DNA of 62,369 nt from an uncultured Bacteroidales bacterium (GTDB lineage: Bacteria > Bacteroidota > Bacteroidia > Bacteroidales > Marinilabiliaceae). The stretch spans positions 1 through 62,369 of the forward strand of contig CALAUL010000071.1 in the NCBI GenBank assembly GCA_937892255.1, in the 5' to 3' direction. This document shows, in pieces, positions 16,830 through 25,717 of this stretch. Numbering within the stretch: position 1 is the first letter of the stretch; every line of letters begins with the position of its first letter. Below the pieces are notes generated by a model, which saw only the letters and a program-made list of their open reading frames with translations, had not been told where the DNA came from and did no database searches. Both the position numbers and the translations under genes were made by a program.

Positions 16830-16905
16830 TATGTCCCTACGTCGGCATTATCCGTACAGGTTCAATGGGTATAATCTCAGCCCTTGAATGAAAGAGCACC
16901 CCTAA
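16830..16905 (-). promoter_or_regulatory. TPP (THI-box) riboswitch
   Basis: On the minus strand the conserved blocks appear in order: AGGGGTGCT, GGGCTGAGATTATACCC, TTGAACCTG, GGATAATGCCGACGTAGGGA. These are the core of the thiamine pyrophosphate aptamer. Fifty nt separate it from the TonB receptor start. In that gap CACCCC can pair with GGGGTG at the 5' edge of the aptamer, a possible switch helix. High TPP should turn off the receptor-pnuT transcript. Confidence 0.96.
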
Positions 16906-16916
16906 AAATTTCGGTA

Positions 16917-16924
16917 CAAAGTTA
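16917..16924 (-). promoter_or_regulatory. -7 element upstream of the TPP riboswitch
   Basis: Minus-strand TAACTTTG matches TAnnTTTG perfectly, and transcription would start just before the aptamer. It shows the receptor-pnuT unit has its own promoter, separate from the TPK-MATE unit upstream. Confidence 0.6.
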
Positions 16925-16982
16925 ATGTGCCCGAATATAAAGTTGACGTTAATTTGTCTTAAATTTTTAATGTCGTTTTGTC

Positions 16983-18350
16983 TTATCGTCTATTTAGTAA
17001 GCTTGTCGCAATAATATACACCGCTGTAAATGTCTCTGCAACAGCTATTGCCAACCATACGCCCATATCGCCCATTAACATCGGCATCGCATAGAAACTT
17101 AGTATCAGCAACACAAAGCCTCTCAGCAGTGTTACTATTGTTGCAGGACGCGGACGGTCAACACTCTGATAATAGCCTATCACGACAATGTTAAAAGCAA
17201 AAGGTATGAGTCCGATGGCGAAATAGGGCAAACCATATATCGCTATGTTGTGTGCCTCTTCTCCTTCGTTGATAAATAGCTTCACTATTACATCGGTGTA
17301 ACAAAAGAGCATAATAGCAAAGAATAGTCCGCATATTATAGATGAAATAATGCTTAGCATAAATGCTTTTATCACTCTGGAGCGAATACCTAATCCGTGA
17401 TTGAAACTGATGATGGGTTGTGCCGATTGTGCAATGGCTTCGTATACCATGAACATTATTGGGATAAGATAACATGCCACGCTGAATGCTGCTACGCCGG
17501 CGTTTCCCATGTGATTGAGAAATGTGATATTTCCTACAAACATCATTGATCCTAACGCTACTTCGCAGAGAAATGCCGAAAACCCTAATTTTACCATGTA
17601 GCATACGTTGCGATACATCAGTATCATGCTGTGTGAGGATAGTTTGATAGGGTAGAAAGATAGTTTGTTGCTCTTGTTGAAAATATAAAAAAGCACCATC
17701 ACGGCTCCTATTATAGAGCCTAAACTACTTGCGACAGCAGCTCCTTGCAAGCCCCATTTGAAGACAAGTATAAATAGGTAGTCAAATATGGCGTTGGCTA
17801 CAGATGCCACTATGTTACATGCCATTGCCATCTTTGGTGCTCCGTCAACACGCAAAAAGAGAAGTCCCATACTCAATAGTATGTTGGTAGGCATAAATGG
17901 CATGAACCATCGCAAATATGTTATAGCTCCTTCTTTGAGTCTCCCTTCACAACCCATGAGTGTGACTATCTCGTTGGCGTATATCACGCACAAAACCGAT
18001 ATTATGCTCATTATCACAATGCAACATACAAATGCTTGTGACATGTTTATACGCGCTACTTTGAGCTTCCCTCTTGATAGTTGTATCGATGCAACGACAG
18101 AACCGCCAACTCCGAACATCAGACCTATGCCGGACCCAAGAAGCCATAGCGGAGACACCATGTTGATGGCGGCTAACGCTTCACTCCCTATCCCGTTACC
18201 GACAAAAATACCGTCCGTTACAATAAATAGTGACGAAAATAACATGCCCAAAACCGTGGGAATAAACAACTTTCGGAACAGTCTGCCTATTCTCATCGTG
18301 CCAAAGTCTATGGCATCACGTGTCATGATGTCTTGATTATTTTCTTTCAT
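16983..18350 (-). CDS. MATE-family multidrug/cation antiporter
   Basis: Inner-membrane antiporter of 455 aa with about 12 hydrophobic helices. The pseudo-twofold MATE pattern is visible: IPTVLGMLFSSLFIVTDGIFVGNGIG in the first half (helix 1-2) and the QPIISFNHG segment in the second. The start overlaps the end of the thiamine pyrophosphokinase gene by 14 bp, so translation is probably coupled. This placement inside the thiamine block, directly upstream of the riboswitch, is suggestive of a vitamin-related role, but MATE proteins mostly export drugs or metabolites and no substrate can be read from sequence. Confidence 0.9.
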   Translation of the reverse strand: MKENNQDIMTRDAIDFGTMRIGRLFRKLFIPTVLGMLFSSLFIVTDGIFVGNGIGSEALAAINMVSPLWLLGSGIGLMFGVGGSVVASIQLSRGKLKVARINMSQAFVCCIVIMSIISVLCVIYANEIVTLMGCEGRLKEGAITYLRWFMPFMPTNILLSMGLLFLRVDGAPKMAMACNIVASVANAIFDYLFILVFKWGLQGAAVASSLGSIIGAVMVLFYIFNKSNKLSFYPIKLSSHSMILMYRNVCYMVKLGFSAFLCEVALGSMMFVGNITFLNHMGNAGVAAFSVACYLIPIMFMVYEAIAQSAQPIISFNHGLGIRSRVIKAFMLSIISSIICGLFFAIMLFCYTDVIVKLFINEGEEAHNIAIYGLPYFAIGLIPFAFNIVVIGYYQSVDRPRPATIVTLLRGFVLLILSFYAMPMLMGDMGVWLAIAVAETFTAVYIIATSLLNRR

Positions 18351-18993
18351 TCGATATGTATATTAATACGTCGCCCTTGTCGTGCAACTCGATAGTAAAT
18401 TCACTTTCTAACACTTCGTTGAGTGTCGCTTCCCACCATATTAGAGGTGCATACTCTTTTATTGGGTATTTCAATCCGTGAAATGTCATTCGGGCAACAG
18501 GCGGCAGAGCTATGATAGATACTTGACAACCTTTCTCTGCTTCAAATGTCGTCGTCTCTCGTATTGCTATGAATGTGCCGTAGTCCGATACCATGCGCAA
18601 TTGTTTAAACATTCCGCGGTATGCAGTAAGCAACGATATATTGCCCAATGTATGGTCTTCTCTTTTGCCTGTCGCTCCTACTATGTAAAGATTTTCAATG
18701 CCTAAAGAGAATGCGTGTCTTACGCATTTTGTCAGATCGTTGGTCTCTTGATCAGTGACGTGTATGACTTTATTCCCATATCTCTTTGCAATGTCGGTAG
18801 GCAAGCTGTCCATGTCGCCCACTATGAAGTCCGGTTCTCTGCCATATTCTTCCAACGCCATCGTCGCACCGTCTCCACTTATCACTATCTCGGCATCGCC
18901 TATCAATTGCCTCAATCTGCCGCTTTGTGGAAACTCACCATTGGCAACCACAACACTATATTTACCGCTTTCTATATGGCTTTTAATTCCCAT
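18337..18993 (-). CDS. thiamine pyrophosphokinase
   Basis: Converts thiamine and ATP to thiamine pyrophosphate, the step needed to use salvaged thiamine. The protein is 218 aa from the ATG at 18993. An upstream in-frame ATG (19026) is rejected because the promoter -7 element lies at 19015-19022, downstream of it. Family motifs: VVANGEFP at the N-terminus, VGDMDSLP, DQETNDLTKCV, and GATGKREDHTLGN, all conserved in TPK. The C-terminal part forms the small beta domain. It is first in a two-gene unit with the MATE transporter (14-bp overlap) and divergent from recF. Confidence 0.93.
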   Translation of the reverse strand: MGIKSHIESGKYSVVVANGEFPQSGRLRQLIGDAEIVISGDGATMALEEYGREPDFIVGDMDSLPTDIAKRYGNKVIHVTDQETNDLTKCVRHAFSLGIENLYIVGATGKREDHTLGNISLLTAYRGMFKQLRMVSDYGTFIAIRETTTFEAEKGCQVSIIALPPVARMTFHGLKYPIKEYAPLIWWEATLNEVLESEFTIELHDKGDVLIYISNERK

Positions 18994-19010
18994 CAGTGCT
19001 ACCTTTTCGA

Positions 19011-19042
19011 CTTGCAAAGGTAACATTTATTTCATACTTTTG
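19011..19042 (+). promoter_or_regulatory. recF promoter
   Basis: CTTG (19011-19014), 20 nt, TACTTTTG (19035-19042), a perfect -7. The start codon is 19 nt further on. Physically overlaps the divergent TPK promoter. Confidence 0.68.
19015..19022 (-). promoter_or_regulatory. promoter -7 element of the TPK-MATE unit
   Basis: Minus-strand TACCTTTG, a perfect -7. Start of transcription near 19008 leaves a leader of about 15 nt before the ATG at 18993. It overlaps the spacer region of the divergent recF promoter. Confidence 0.68.
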
Positions 19043-19061
19043 TGCGTTATCATTATGGGTT

Positions 19062-20174
19062 ATGCATCTTAATCGCCTTCATATAATCAATTATCGTAAT
19101 ATCTCTCAAGCCGATATACAGTTGAGTGAGGGAATAAACTGTTTCGTAGGCAGCAACGGAGCCGGCAAGACGAATGTCCTTGATGCAATATATTACATGT
19201 CGTTTTGCAAAAGTTACTTCTCTACCGCCGATAGTCAGAATATTCGTCACAACGAACCTTTCTTTGTTATTCAGGGCGACTATCAACGTAACGACACTGA
19301 TGTGCAGATATATGGCGGAGTAAAACGTGGTAGCAAAAAACAATTTAAATGCAACAAGAAGGAGTATCCTCGTTTGTCGGATCATATCGGATTGTTGCCA
19401 TTGGTTATTGTAGCTCCGTTTGATGAACTTCTCATTGCCGACGGTGCGGAAGACAGACGAAAGTATATCGACAGCGTTATATCTCAGTGCGATAAAGTGT
19501 ATTTGGACAACATTGTTCGTTACAATAGGCTTCTTCAGCAACGCAACGCATTGTTGAAGCAACTGCAAGATATTGACAACCCGGATTTCTCGGTTCTCGA
19601 TGTGTATGATATCCAACTCTCGCAGTTAGGTACATTGATTTCGCAAAAGCGCGCACAACTTGTCGAATGGCTTGCTCCGGTGCTTACATCGTTGTACCGA
19701 CAAATATCATCTGACGCAGAGCGTGTCTCTATAAATTATGTTACCGGACTTCAACGGTACGATTTTTATCAAGGACTTGTCGAAACTCGTCAACGAGATC
19801 TGGTGCTTGGTTATACCTCGCGTGGTATTCATAAGGACGATGTGGAGTTTTTGCTTGACGAATATCCCATGAAGCGTGTGGGTTCGCAGGGACAACGTAA
19901 GTCGTTTGTCATTGCACTTAAGTTGGCGCAATATCAATATCTTACAACTCATAATGGCATAAAACCCATTCTGTTGCTTGATGATATCTTTGATAAACTC
20001 GACAAACATCGTGGCGATAATCTTATATCGCTTGTTGCAGGCGATATGTTCGACCAGATATTTATCACTGATACCAACGGCATTCGCTTGACATCTGTCC
20101 TCGAGCGGGCGAACAAGCCATACAAGATATTCGGTGTCACAGAAGGCGATGTCAATGAAACGTCTCATCTATAA
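19062..20174 (+). CDS. recF: DNA replication and repair protein RecF
   Basis: SMC-like ATPase that with RecOR loads RecA at gapped DNA. It is 370 aa from the ATG at 19062 (MHLNRLHIINYRNISQ), the normal RecF opening; an upstream ATG at 18996 precedes the promoter and is rejected. Visible: Walker A GSNGAGKTNVLDAIYY, the conserved FCKSYF after it, signature region GSQGQRKSFVIALKLAQ, and Walker B PILLLDDIFDKLD. It is followed by the DUF721 gene, a common RecF neighbour pair. Confidence 0.95.
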   Translation: MHLNRLHIINYRNISQADIQLSEGINCFVGSNGAGKTNVLDAIYYMSFCKSYFSTADSQNIRHNEPFFVIQGDYQRNDTDVQIYGGVKRGSKKQFKCNKKEYPRLSDHIGLLPLVIVAPFDELLIADGAEDRRKYIDSVISQCDKVYLDNIVRYNRLLQQRNALLKQLQDIDNPDFSVLDVYDIQLSQLGTLISQKRAQLVEWLAPVLTSLYRQISSDAERVSINYVTGLQRYDFYQGLVETRQRDLVLGYTSRGIHKDDVEFLLDEYPMKRVGSQGQRKSFVIALKLAQYQYLTTHNGIKPILLLDDIFDKLDKHRGDNLISLVAGDMFDQIFITDTNGIRLTSVLERANKPYKIFGVTEGDVNETSHL

Positions 20175-20187
20175 CAACATTATCTAT

Positions 20188-20478
20188 ATGGCTATCGATA
20201 CATCTAAGAAGTTGTCCGAACTTATCGTTGAATATCTTCGCGATGAGAATCTTAATGTCGGATTGTTGCAACATCGTGCAACGCTCTTGTGGTCGGTGCT
20301 TTTTGGTCCGACTATCAATAATGCTACGCGTAATGTGTATATGAAAGATAATACTCTTATAGTAGAGTTACAATCGAGTGTCGTGCGTCATGAACTTTCG
20401 ATGATGAAGAACAAGATAATAAGGAAGTTCAATGACGCATTGGGGACGGAGTTTGTCAAGGATATTGTGTTTCGATAA
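20188..20478 (+). CDS. DUF721 (DciA-like) protein
   Basis: A 96-aa protein from ATG 20188 (MAIDTSKKLSELIVEYL). An upstream in-frame ATG at 20155 lies inside recF and would add 11 residues; the choice is uncertain. The pattern LLQHRATLLWSVLFGPTINNAT followed by a basic helix (SSVVRHELSMMKNKIIRKFN) is that of DUF721, the domain of the helicase loader DciA. This short form has only the core. Position directly after recF fits a DNA-replication role. Function by homology only. Confidence 0.8.
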   Translation: MAIDTSKKLSELIVEYLRDENLNVGLLQHRATLLWSVLFGPTINNATRNVYMKDNTLIVELQSSVVRHELSMMKNKIIRKFNDALGTEFVKDIVFR

Positions 20479-20488
20479 CGAGATATCA

Positions 20489-20513
20489 TAAAAAAGGGGA
20501 GCATAAGCCCCCC
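20489..20513 (-). terminator. terminator of the GH127 gene (works on both strands)
   Basis: Minus-strand GGGGGGC, loop TTAT, GCTCCCC followed by T7. It lies between the convergent DUF721 and GH127 genes. Confidence 0.82.
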
Positions 20514-20526
20514 TGATTGTTATGGT

Positions 20527-22833
20527 TTATTTATTTACAATTCTTACTTCGAATATTCTCGGTGTGGTATCGGAAGAATCTTTGGCGATTGTCACTTTGA
20601 ATGTAGGTTCGGTGCTGTTGTACTCAATTCTTGCTACTGCTTCATTTCCATTTTCTGAACTTGCTATTTTTCCGATTTCTTTTCCGTTAATTAATACTTT
20701 GGCGTTCCTCTCTTTGTTCGGGATATAAGTTACCAAAATGGCTTTTGCGCCGTTGCTCTTCATTGTATAAGTTACATAATTCTTTGTCTCGCGCCAATGA
20801 CGACCATTGATATCGCCGGTTGTTGACAATTTGCTATCGATGAAGTGGTCTGATTCCGGTTGTTGTTCGCCACAAATCACCTTGTCGATGGTTACATTGT
20901 CGAGTGCAATGCGTTTTGCTTCTTGTTCTGCCAATAGCTTCTGTTGTGTGGCATATTCTTCTGCTGAGACTATTGGGAAATAGACCATGTAACGACATTC
21001 GTACAACTCATTGAATGGAACAAGCTCTATCTCTTTATACTTTTCAGGCATTGCGCCGGTAAGAGCGAATTTTAAACCGTTGACACCTTCTTTCTTTGTT
21101 AATTTGTAGTTTTCGGCTATCAGTGTAGGCATCTCTGTTGCTGGTATTTTTCTACCGTGTGCAATATGTCCGCCGCGACTGTCATCGGCATACATGCCGG
21201 ACTGTTCGTCTTTACCCATGTTGGCTGCGAGAACGATGGGGCCGTACATGAAAGAGTAGTGGTTTGCACCATCGGGTGTCGACACTTTCTTTAGCGACAT
21301 TGGCAGAGTTACTTTTATTACGTCGCCTTCTTTCCATTTGCGCTCGATGTTGATGTAGCCGTCTTTGATGGTTGCGTTGACAATTTGTCCATTTACTTCA
21401 ACTTTTGGAGAAGATGTCCATTCCGGCTTTCGTACTTTGATGTTGAATTTGCTTTCCTTGCCCGGAGTCACTGTCAATGTTGTGAAATCTTCGTAAGGGA
21501 AGTTGTTCTTCTGTTCTATTGTAGCGCCATTCCAACTGATGGTAGAAGGAATGAAGAGGTTGACGAATAGATTGTTGTCTTTGTGAGCATATATCATCTC
21601 ACCATAGCGAGCGTGGTTTTCCAATCCCGAACCAACGCAACACCAGAAGCTTGTCTGTGGTTGAGAATATACTCTGTAATGTCCGGCGCGCATAGGTGTG
21701 AAGTATACAAAGCCTCCTTGTACAGGGTTTATCGTTGAGAGTATGTGGTTGTAAAGAGCTTGTTCGTAGAAATCCATGTATGAGGCATTGCTCGTTGTTG
21801 CATACAGCATCTTGGTGAGTCGTAGCATATTGTATGTGTTGCATGTCTCTGGGCCTTGCTCGCTGTTGAGCATCGAGCTGAAGTCTTCTGCCGGGTGGAA
21901 ATGTTCATAGACGGAGTTGCCACCTATCGTAATAGAGCGATGTTTTACCACTGTGTCCCAGAAGTAAGCCGAGGCTTTGTCCCACTCTGTGTTTCCTTCT
22001 AAGTCAGCAATACGTTTAAAACCTATGACTTTAGGTATTTGAGTATTGGCGTGCATACCAGTAAGGGCGTCGCGTCCTTCGATGAGGGGTTTCAACACCA
22101 ACTGATGAGAAAAGCGTTTGGCAAGTTCGAGGTATTTTATGTCACCGGTGATTGCCGCTACTTCCGCAAAGCGTTCGTTTAGTCCGCCATGTTCAGAACG
22201 CAACATATCCTGCATTTGTGCTACGGTGAGATTCTCTGTAATCTTTATCATCCAGTCGGTAAGTGCAACGAGCATTTGCTTGGCCTCTTCTTTGCCTGCA
22301 ATGACGTATGCGTCGCGCAATCCCGAATATATTTTGTCTATATTGTATAATGGAACCCATCTGTCGTTGAGTCCGAAAGAAGCGGCGCGTATATTGCCAT
22401 CGTGAATCTCATTCCAAATTTTTCTGCCATCGGGAACTCCTGACAAGTATCCGTCACCTGCTGCGTCTTGAGCTCTCTTGAGTTCGCTGAGTGTGTAGTC
22501 GAGTCTCTCCTTTATTTGTGCATTGCCTGTTGCTGCGTACATATAAGAGAGAGCAGATAGGTAATGTCCGCCGATATGACCGTCAAGGCCTGTGTTTTCC
22601 CAATTGGTATAGTTGGGTGCTTTAGGTGTAAGACCTGCCTCTTTCATATAAGGAGCGAGTAGTCTGTCGGCGTTTAAGCCGAGCAAGTAGCTTATGTCAA
22701 GCTCTTGGGCGTGTTTAAATGCACTCTCTGTCAGACGTACATCTTTGATGTTAAATGGCTCAACTTTGGTGGGTATCTGCGCCACAGCTGTAAGTGAACC
22801 CATAACGAATAGGGTAAAAATTATTTTCTTCAT
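20527..22833 (-). CDS. GH127-family beta-L-arabinofuranosidase (DUF1680)
   Basis: Secreted or periplasmic glycoside hydrolase of 768 aa; signal peptide 1-18 (FTLFVMGSLTAVA-Q). The N-terminal (alpha/alpha)6 catalytic domain shows NWENTGLDGHIGGHYLSALS. The zinc/thiolate site of GH127 is intact: the Glu and Cys of SEQGPETCNTYN and the Cys pair of SFWCCVGSG. In HypBA1-type enzymes the second Cys of that pair is the nucleophile. Two beta-sandwich domains and a C-terminal extra domain follow. It is an orphan with its own promoter and terminator, not in a PUL with SusCD here. Sugar specificity (GH127 versus related GH146) cannot be set by eye. Confidence 0.9.
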   Translation of the reverse strand: MKKIIFTLFVMGSLTAVAQIPTKVEPFNIKDVRLTESAFKHAQELDISYLLGLNADRLLAPYMKEAGLTPKAPNYTNWENTGLDGHIGGHYLSALSYMYAATGNAQIKERLDYTLSELKRAQDAAGDGYLSGVPDGRKIWNEIHDGNIRAASFGLNDRWVPLYNIDKIYSGLRDAYVIAGKEEAKQMLVALTDWMIKITENLTVAQMQDMLRSEHGGLNERFAEVAAITGDIKYLELAKRFSHQLVLKPLIEGRDALTGMHANTQIPKVIGFKRIADLEGNTEWDKASAYFWDTVVKHRSITIGGNSVYEHFHPAEDFSSMLNSEQGPETCNTYNMLRLTKMLYATTSNASYMDFYEQALYNHILSTINPVQGGFVYFTPMRAGHYRVYSQPQTSFWCCVGSGLENHARYGEMIYAHKDNNLFVNLFIPSTISWNGATIEQKNNFPYEDFTTLTVTPGKESKFNIKVRKPEWTSSPKVEVNGQIVNATIKDGYINIERKWKEGDVIKVTLPMSLKKVSTPDGANHYSFMYGPIVLAANMGKDEQSGMYADDSRGGHIAHGRKIPATEMPTLIAENYKLTKKEGVNGLKFALTGAMPEKYKEIELVPFNELYECRYMVYFPIVSAEEYATQQKLLAEQEAKRIALDNVTIDKVICGEQQPESDHFIDSKLSTTGDINGRHWRETKNYVTYTMKSNGAKAILVTYIPNKERNAKVLINGKEIGKIASSENGNEAVARIEYNSTEPTFKVTIAKDSSDTTPRIFEVRIVNK

Positions 22834-22861
22834 ATAGAGTATAATGTGATTAAGTAACGTG

Positions 22862-22869
22862 CAAATATA
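22862..22869 (-). promoter_or_regulatory. -7 element of the GH127 gene
   Basis: Minus-strand TATATTTG, perfect TAnnTTTG, 28 nt before the start codon. Confidence 0.6.
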
Positions 22870-22917
22870 TATAATTTGATTGATATATGAGGCGTAAGTT
22901 GGTTCTGTAGAGATAAA

Positions 22918-22955
22918 ATAAAGACAGCATTGATACTCATTTCAATGCTGTCTTT
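22918..22955 (-). terminator. terminator of thrA
   Basis: Perfect 14-bp stem AAAGACAGCATTGA / TCAATGCTGTCTTT with an 8-nt loop, 57 bp after the thrA stop, followed on the minus strand by ATTTTATC. Confidence 0.85.
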
Positions 22956-23011
22956 ATATCGGATTGAATCAAGTGTCTGTTTTGATTATGGAGCAATGTA
23001 TATTGCAGATA

Positions 23012-25429
23012 TTAATTGTTTATCTTGATTATATCTGCGAAGACTCCCGCTGCTGTAACATCGGCACCGGCTCCGTAACCCTTGATTTGCATGGCGTGTG
23101 CAGAGTAGTTGTCGGAGTTGATAAGCACGATGTTGTTAGAACCTTCGAGGTAGTAAATAGGGTCGCTCTTGTCAACCTCTTTGAAGCCAATCTTTGCTTT
23201 GCCATTCTCGAATGATGCAACATAACGAAGGGCTAACCCTTTCTTTTCGCGTTCCTGACGCTCTCTCTCGTATTTAGCATCAAGTTCTTTTACCTTTTCC
23301 ATAAACTCTGCTACGTCCTTTGTGTCGAGGTATTCTTGAGGAACGAATGGTGTCTTGTCTATATCTTCCATTTCGAGTTTGTATCCCGATTCACGTGCAA
23401 GAATGAGAATCTTACGAGCAACGTCGGTTCCCGAGAGGTCTATGCGTGGGTCAGGTTCGCTGTAACCCTTCTCTTTTGCTTCTGCGATGACTTTAGAAAG
23501 AGGTTTCTCTGCCGATAATTCGTTGCATATAAAGTTGAGTGTTCCGGACAATACAGCTTCAAGTTTAACGATGCGGTCTCCACTCTTAATCAAGTCGTTG
23601 ATAGGAGAGATGATAGGAAGAGCTGCTCCTACGTTGGTCTCAAAGTGAAATTTGATTCCTTTGTCTTGTGCTGTCTGTTTGAGTTTGCGGTAGTGGTCGT
23701 ATGCCGACGATGAAGCAATCTTGTTGGCAGTGACTACATTGATGTTGTTCTCGAGCATTGTGTCGTATAGTGCTGCAATGTCGTAGCTTGCTGTACAGTC
23801 TACAAAAACACTGTTAGAGAGGTTGAGGCTCTTAATGGCTTCGGCGAATATACCAGGAGAAGATGGTTGACCTTCTGATAATAGGTCTTTTATGTTTGCC
23901 GGATTAAGTCCTTGAGGGTTGAGAGCCATGCGTTTAGAGTTTGCTACACCTGCAATGCGTATTAGCAAACGGTCGTTCTTCATGAGCTTCTCTGCTTGTG
24001 CCATGAGTTTCTCGATGAGCTTTCCTCCTACGGTGCCCACTCCGGCAAGGAAGATGTGCATTACCTTGTAGTGACTCAAGAAGAATGAGTCATGAACAGA
24101 GTTGAGTGTCTTCTTTAGGTCGTCTTCTTTGACAACGAAAGATATGTTTACTTCGCTTGCTCCTTGTGCAATAGCGTAGATGTTGATGCCGTTCTTCCCA
24201 ACAGCATTGAAAAGCATGCCCGAAACACCTGTGTTGCACTTCATCTTTGCGCCGACGATAGCAACAACGGCCATGTCGTTGTCGATGCTTACAGATGCCA
24301 AGTCGTCATCTATTTCTTTTTCAAATTCTCTGCTGATGGCTTGTGCTGCACGATTTACATCTTTTGTCTCAACGCATATTGTTATATTGTTTTCTGATGA
24401 TGCTTGCGAAATAAGTATAACGTTGATGTATTCTTTTGCCAATGTCCCGAATAGACGCATCGACATGCCTGAAACTCCCACCATGCCTACGCACTGCAAT
24501 GTGAGCAAACTGACGTTGCGTATCGAAGAAATACCTTTTATTTTGTTCTTTGGGTCAGGAGTCTCGTTGCTATCTATGAGAGTGCCTACCTCTGTCGGAT
24601 TAAAAGTGTTCTTTATGTAGATAGGAATGTTCTTCTTTAGTACCGGCAATATCGTAGGCGGATAGATGACTTTTGCTCCGAAGTGCGAAAGTTCCATTGC
24701 CTCGGCGTATGTGAGGTGGTCAAGCTTATAAGCACGACTGATGATACGTGGGTCGGCAGACATGAATCCGTCGACATCAGTCCATATTTCAAGGACGCTA
24801 GCCCCGAAGCCGGCAGCCAGAAGAGCTGCAGTGTAGTCCGAACCTCCGCGACCGAGTGTCGTGGCTTCACCGTTGATGTCAGAAGATATAAATCCCGGAA
24901 AGATATTGACATCGGCTAAGTCTTGTTTTATCGATATTATGTTCTGAGCGGTTAGTTCTTCCATTACTTGATGGCGAGTGCCAATACGTTCTGTCTTGAT
25001 AAGTTTTGTGCTATCATGGAGTTTTGAACCACTTATAATGCTCGAAAGTATTCGGGAAGAGTATTTCTCTCCGAAACTTTGTATGATGTCCATGCTCCGC
25101 GGACTTAGCTCTTTCAATATGCTTACACCGCTAAGTATTGTAGTAAGTTGAGCGTTGAGGGAGCTAATCTCCTCGTTCAATGATTTGTTGTCAGAGAGTT
25201 TGAGCTCTGTCACGATAGCCTCATGTTTAGCCTTCATCTGATTCAATGTTTCGGTGTAGTCCTCGCCTTTTGTTGCCAAAGATGCCATCTTCAACAACAT
25301 GTCCGTCACACCGGAAACAGCAGATACAACAGCACATACAGGCTTGTCGTATGACATAATTATCTTTTTTACATCATTGATGCTTTTGGCACTTCCCATC
25401 GATGTGCCTCCAAACTTTAATACTTTCAT
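23012..25429 (-). CDS. thrA: bifunctional aspartokinase / homoserine dehydrogenase
   Basis: Catalyses the first and third steps of the aspartate pathway to threonine and methionine. Length 805 aa, normal for ThrA/MetL fusions. Aspartokinase occupies about 1-295 (MKVLKFGGTSMGSAKS, GRGGSDYTAALLAAGF), two ACT regulatory domains about 310-455 (VGMVGVSGMSMRLFG, VGAKMKCNTGVSG), and homoserine dehydrogenase about 460-805 (IFLAGVGTVGGKLIEKLM NAD(P) loop, then ANKIASSSAYDHY and LSGTLNF). All key motifs intact. It stands alone here; thrB and thrC do not follow, because the strong terminator at 22918-22955 ends the transcript. No leader-peptide attenuator was found. Confidence 0.96.
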   Translation of the reverse strand: MKVLKFGGTSMGSAKSINDVKKIIMSYDKPVCAVVSAVSGVTDMLLKMASLATKGEDYTETLNQMKAKHEAIVTELKLSDNKSLNEEISSLNAQLTTILSGVSILKELSPRSMDIIQSFGEKYSSRILSSIISGSKLHDSTKLIKTERIGTRHQVMEELTAQNIISIKQDLADVNIFPGFISSDINGEATTLGRGGSDYTAALLAAGFGASVLEIWTDVDGFMSADPRIISRAYKLDHLTYAEAMELSHFGAKVIYPPTILPVLKKNIPIYIKNTFNPTEVGTLIDSNETPDPKNKIKGISSIRNVSLLTLQCVGMVGVSGMSMRLFGTLAKEYINVILISQASSENNITICVETKDVNRAAQAISREFEKEIDDDLASVSIDNDMAVVAIVGAKMKCNTGVSGMLFNAVGKNGINIYAIAQGASEVNISFVVKEDDLKKTLNSVHDSFFLSHYKVMHIFLAGVGTVGGKLIEKLMAQAEKLMKNDRLLIRIAGVANSKRMALNPQGLNPANIKDLLSEGQPSSPGIFAEAIKSLNLSNSVFVDCTASYDIAALYDTMLENNINVVTANKIASSSAYDHYRKLKQTAQDKGIKFHFETNVGAALPIISPINDLIKSGDRIVKLEAVLSGTLNFICNELSAEKPLSKVIAEAKEKGYSEPDPRIDLSGTDVARKILILARESGYKLEMEDIDKTPFVPQEYLDTKDVAEFMEKVKELDAKYERERQEREKKGLALRYVASFENGKAKIGFKEVDKSDPIYYLEGSNNIVLINSDNYSAHAMQIKGYGAGADVTAAGVFADIIKINN

Positions 25430-25500
25430 CAGCGTCTTTATCTTTGTTGAGTGTCTTGATATGCATCGAACACTCGTTTTTTAGTTTTTATAAAGCGTTG

Positions 25501-25508
25501 CAAAAATA
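25501..25508 (-). promoter_or_regulatory. -7 element of thrA
   Basis: Minus-strand TATTTTTG, a perfect -7, 71 nt before the start codon. The leader contains a GAGTGT / ACACTC hairpin of unknown meaning. Confidence 0.58.
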
Positions 25509-25717
25509 ATAAATAATGTGATAACTATGAGCATGTGAGAGTATTATTTCAATAATATTTGTCGCTATTGATATGTAAAAAAGTTGTTCTTTATAAACAT
25601 CTTGAAATAAACAGGTTAATATTCTTTTTGAAAAAAGTTCTTCTCTTTTGTGTTGTTTGGCATGCTTGTTGCAGTTGATTAGTCAAACGATGTTTAACCA
25701 ATTTAAAAAATACGATT

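Noticed and set aside
17788..18336. 182-aa plus-strand ORF
   Set aside because: Antisense to the MATE gene and without recognisable features.
25430..25500. Threonine attenuator leader peptide before thrA
   Set aside because: The only small frame in the leader is out of frame and lacks Thr/Ile runs, and the hairpin has no U-run.
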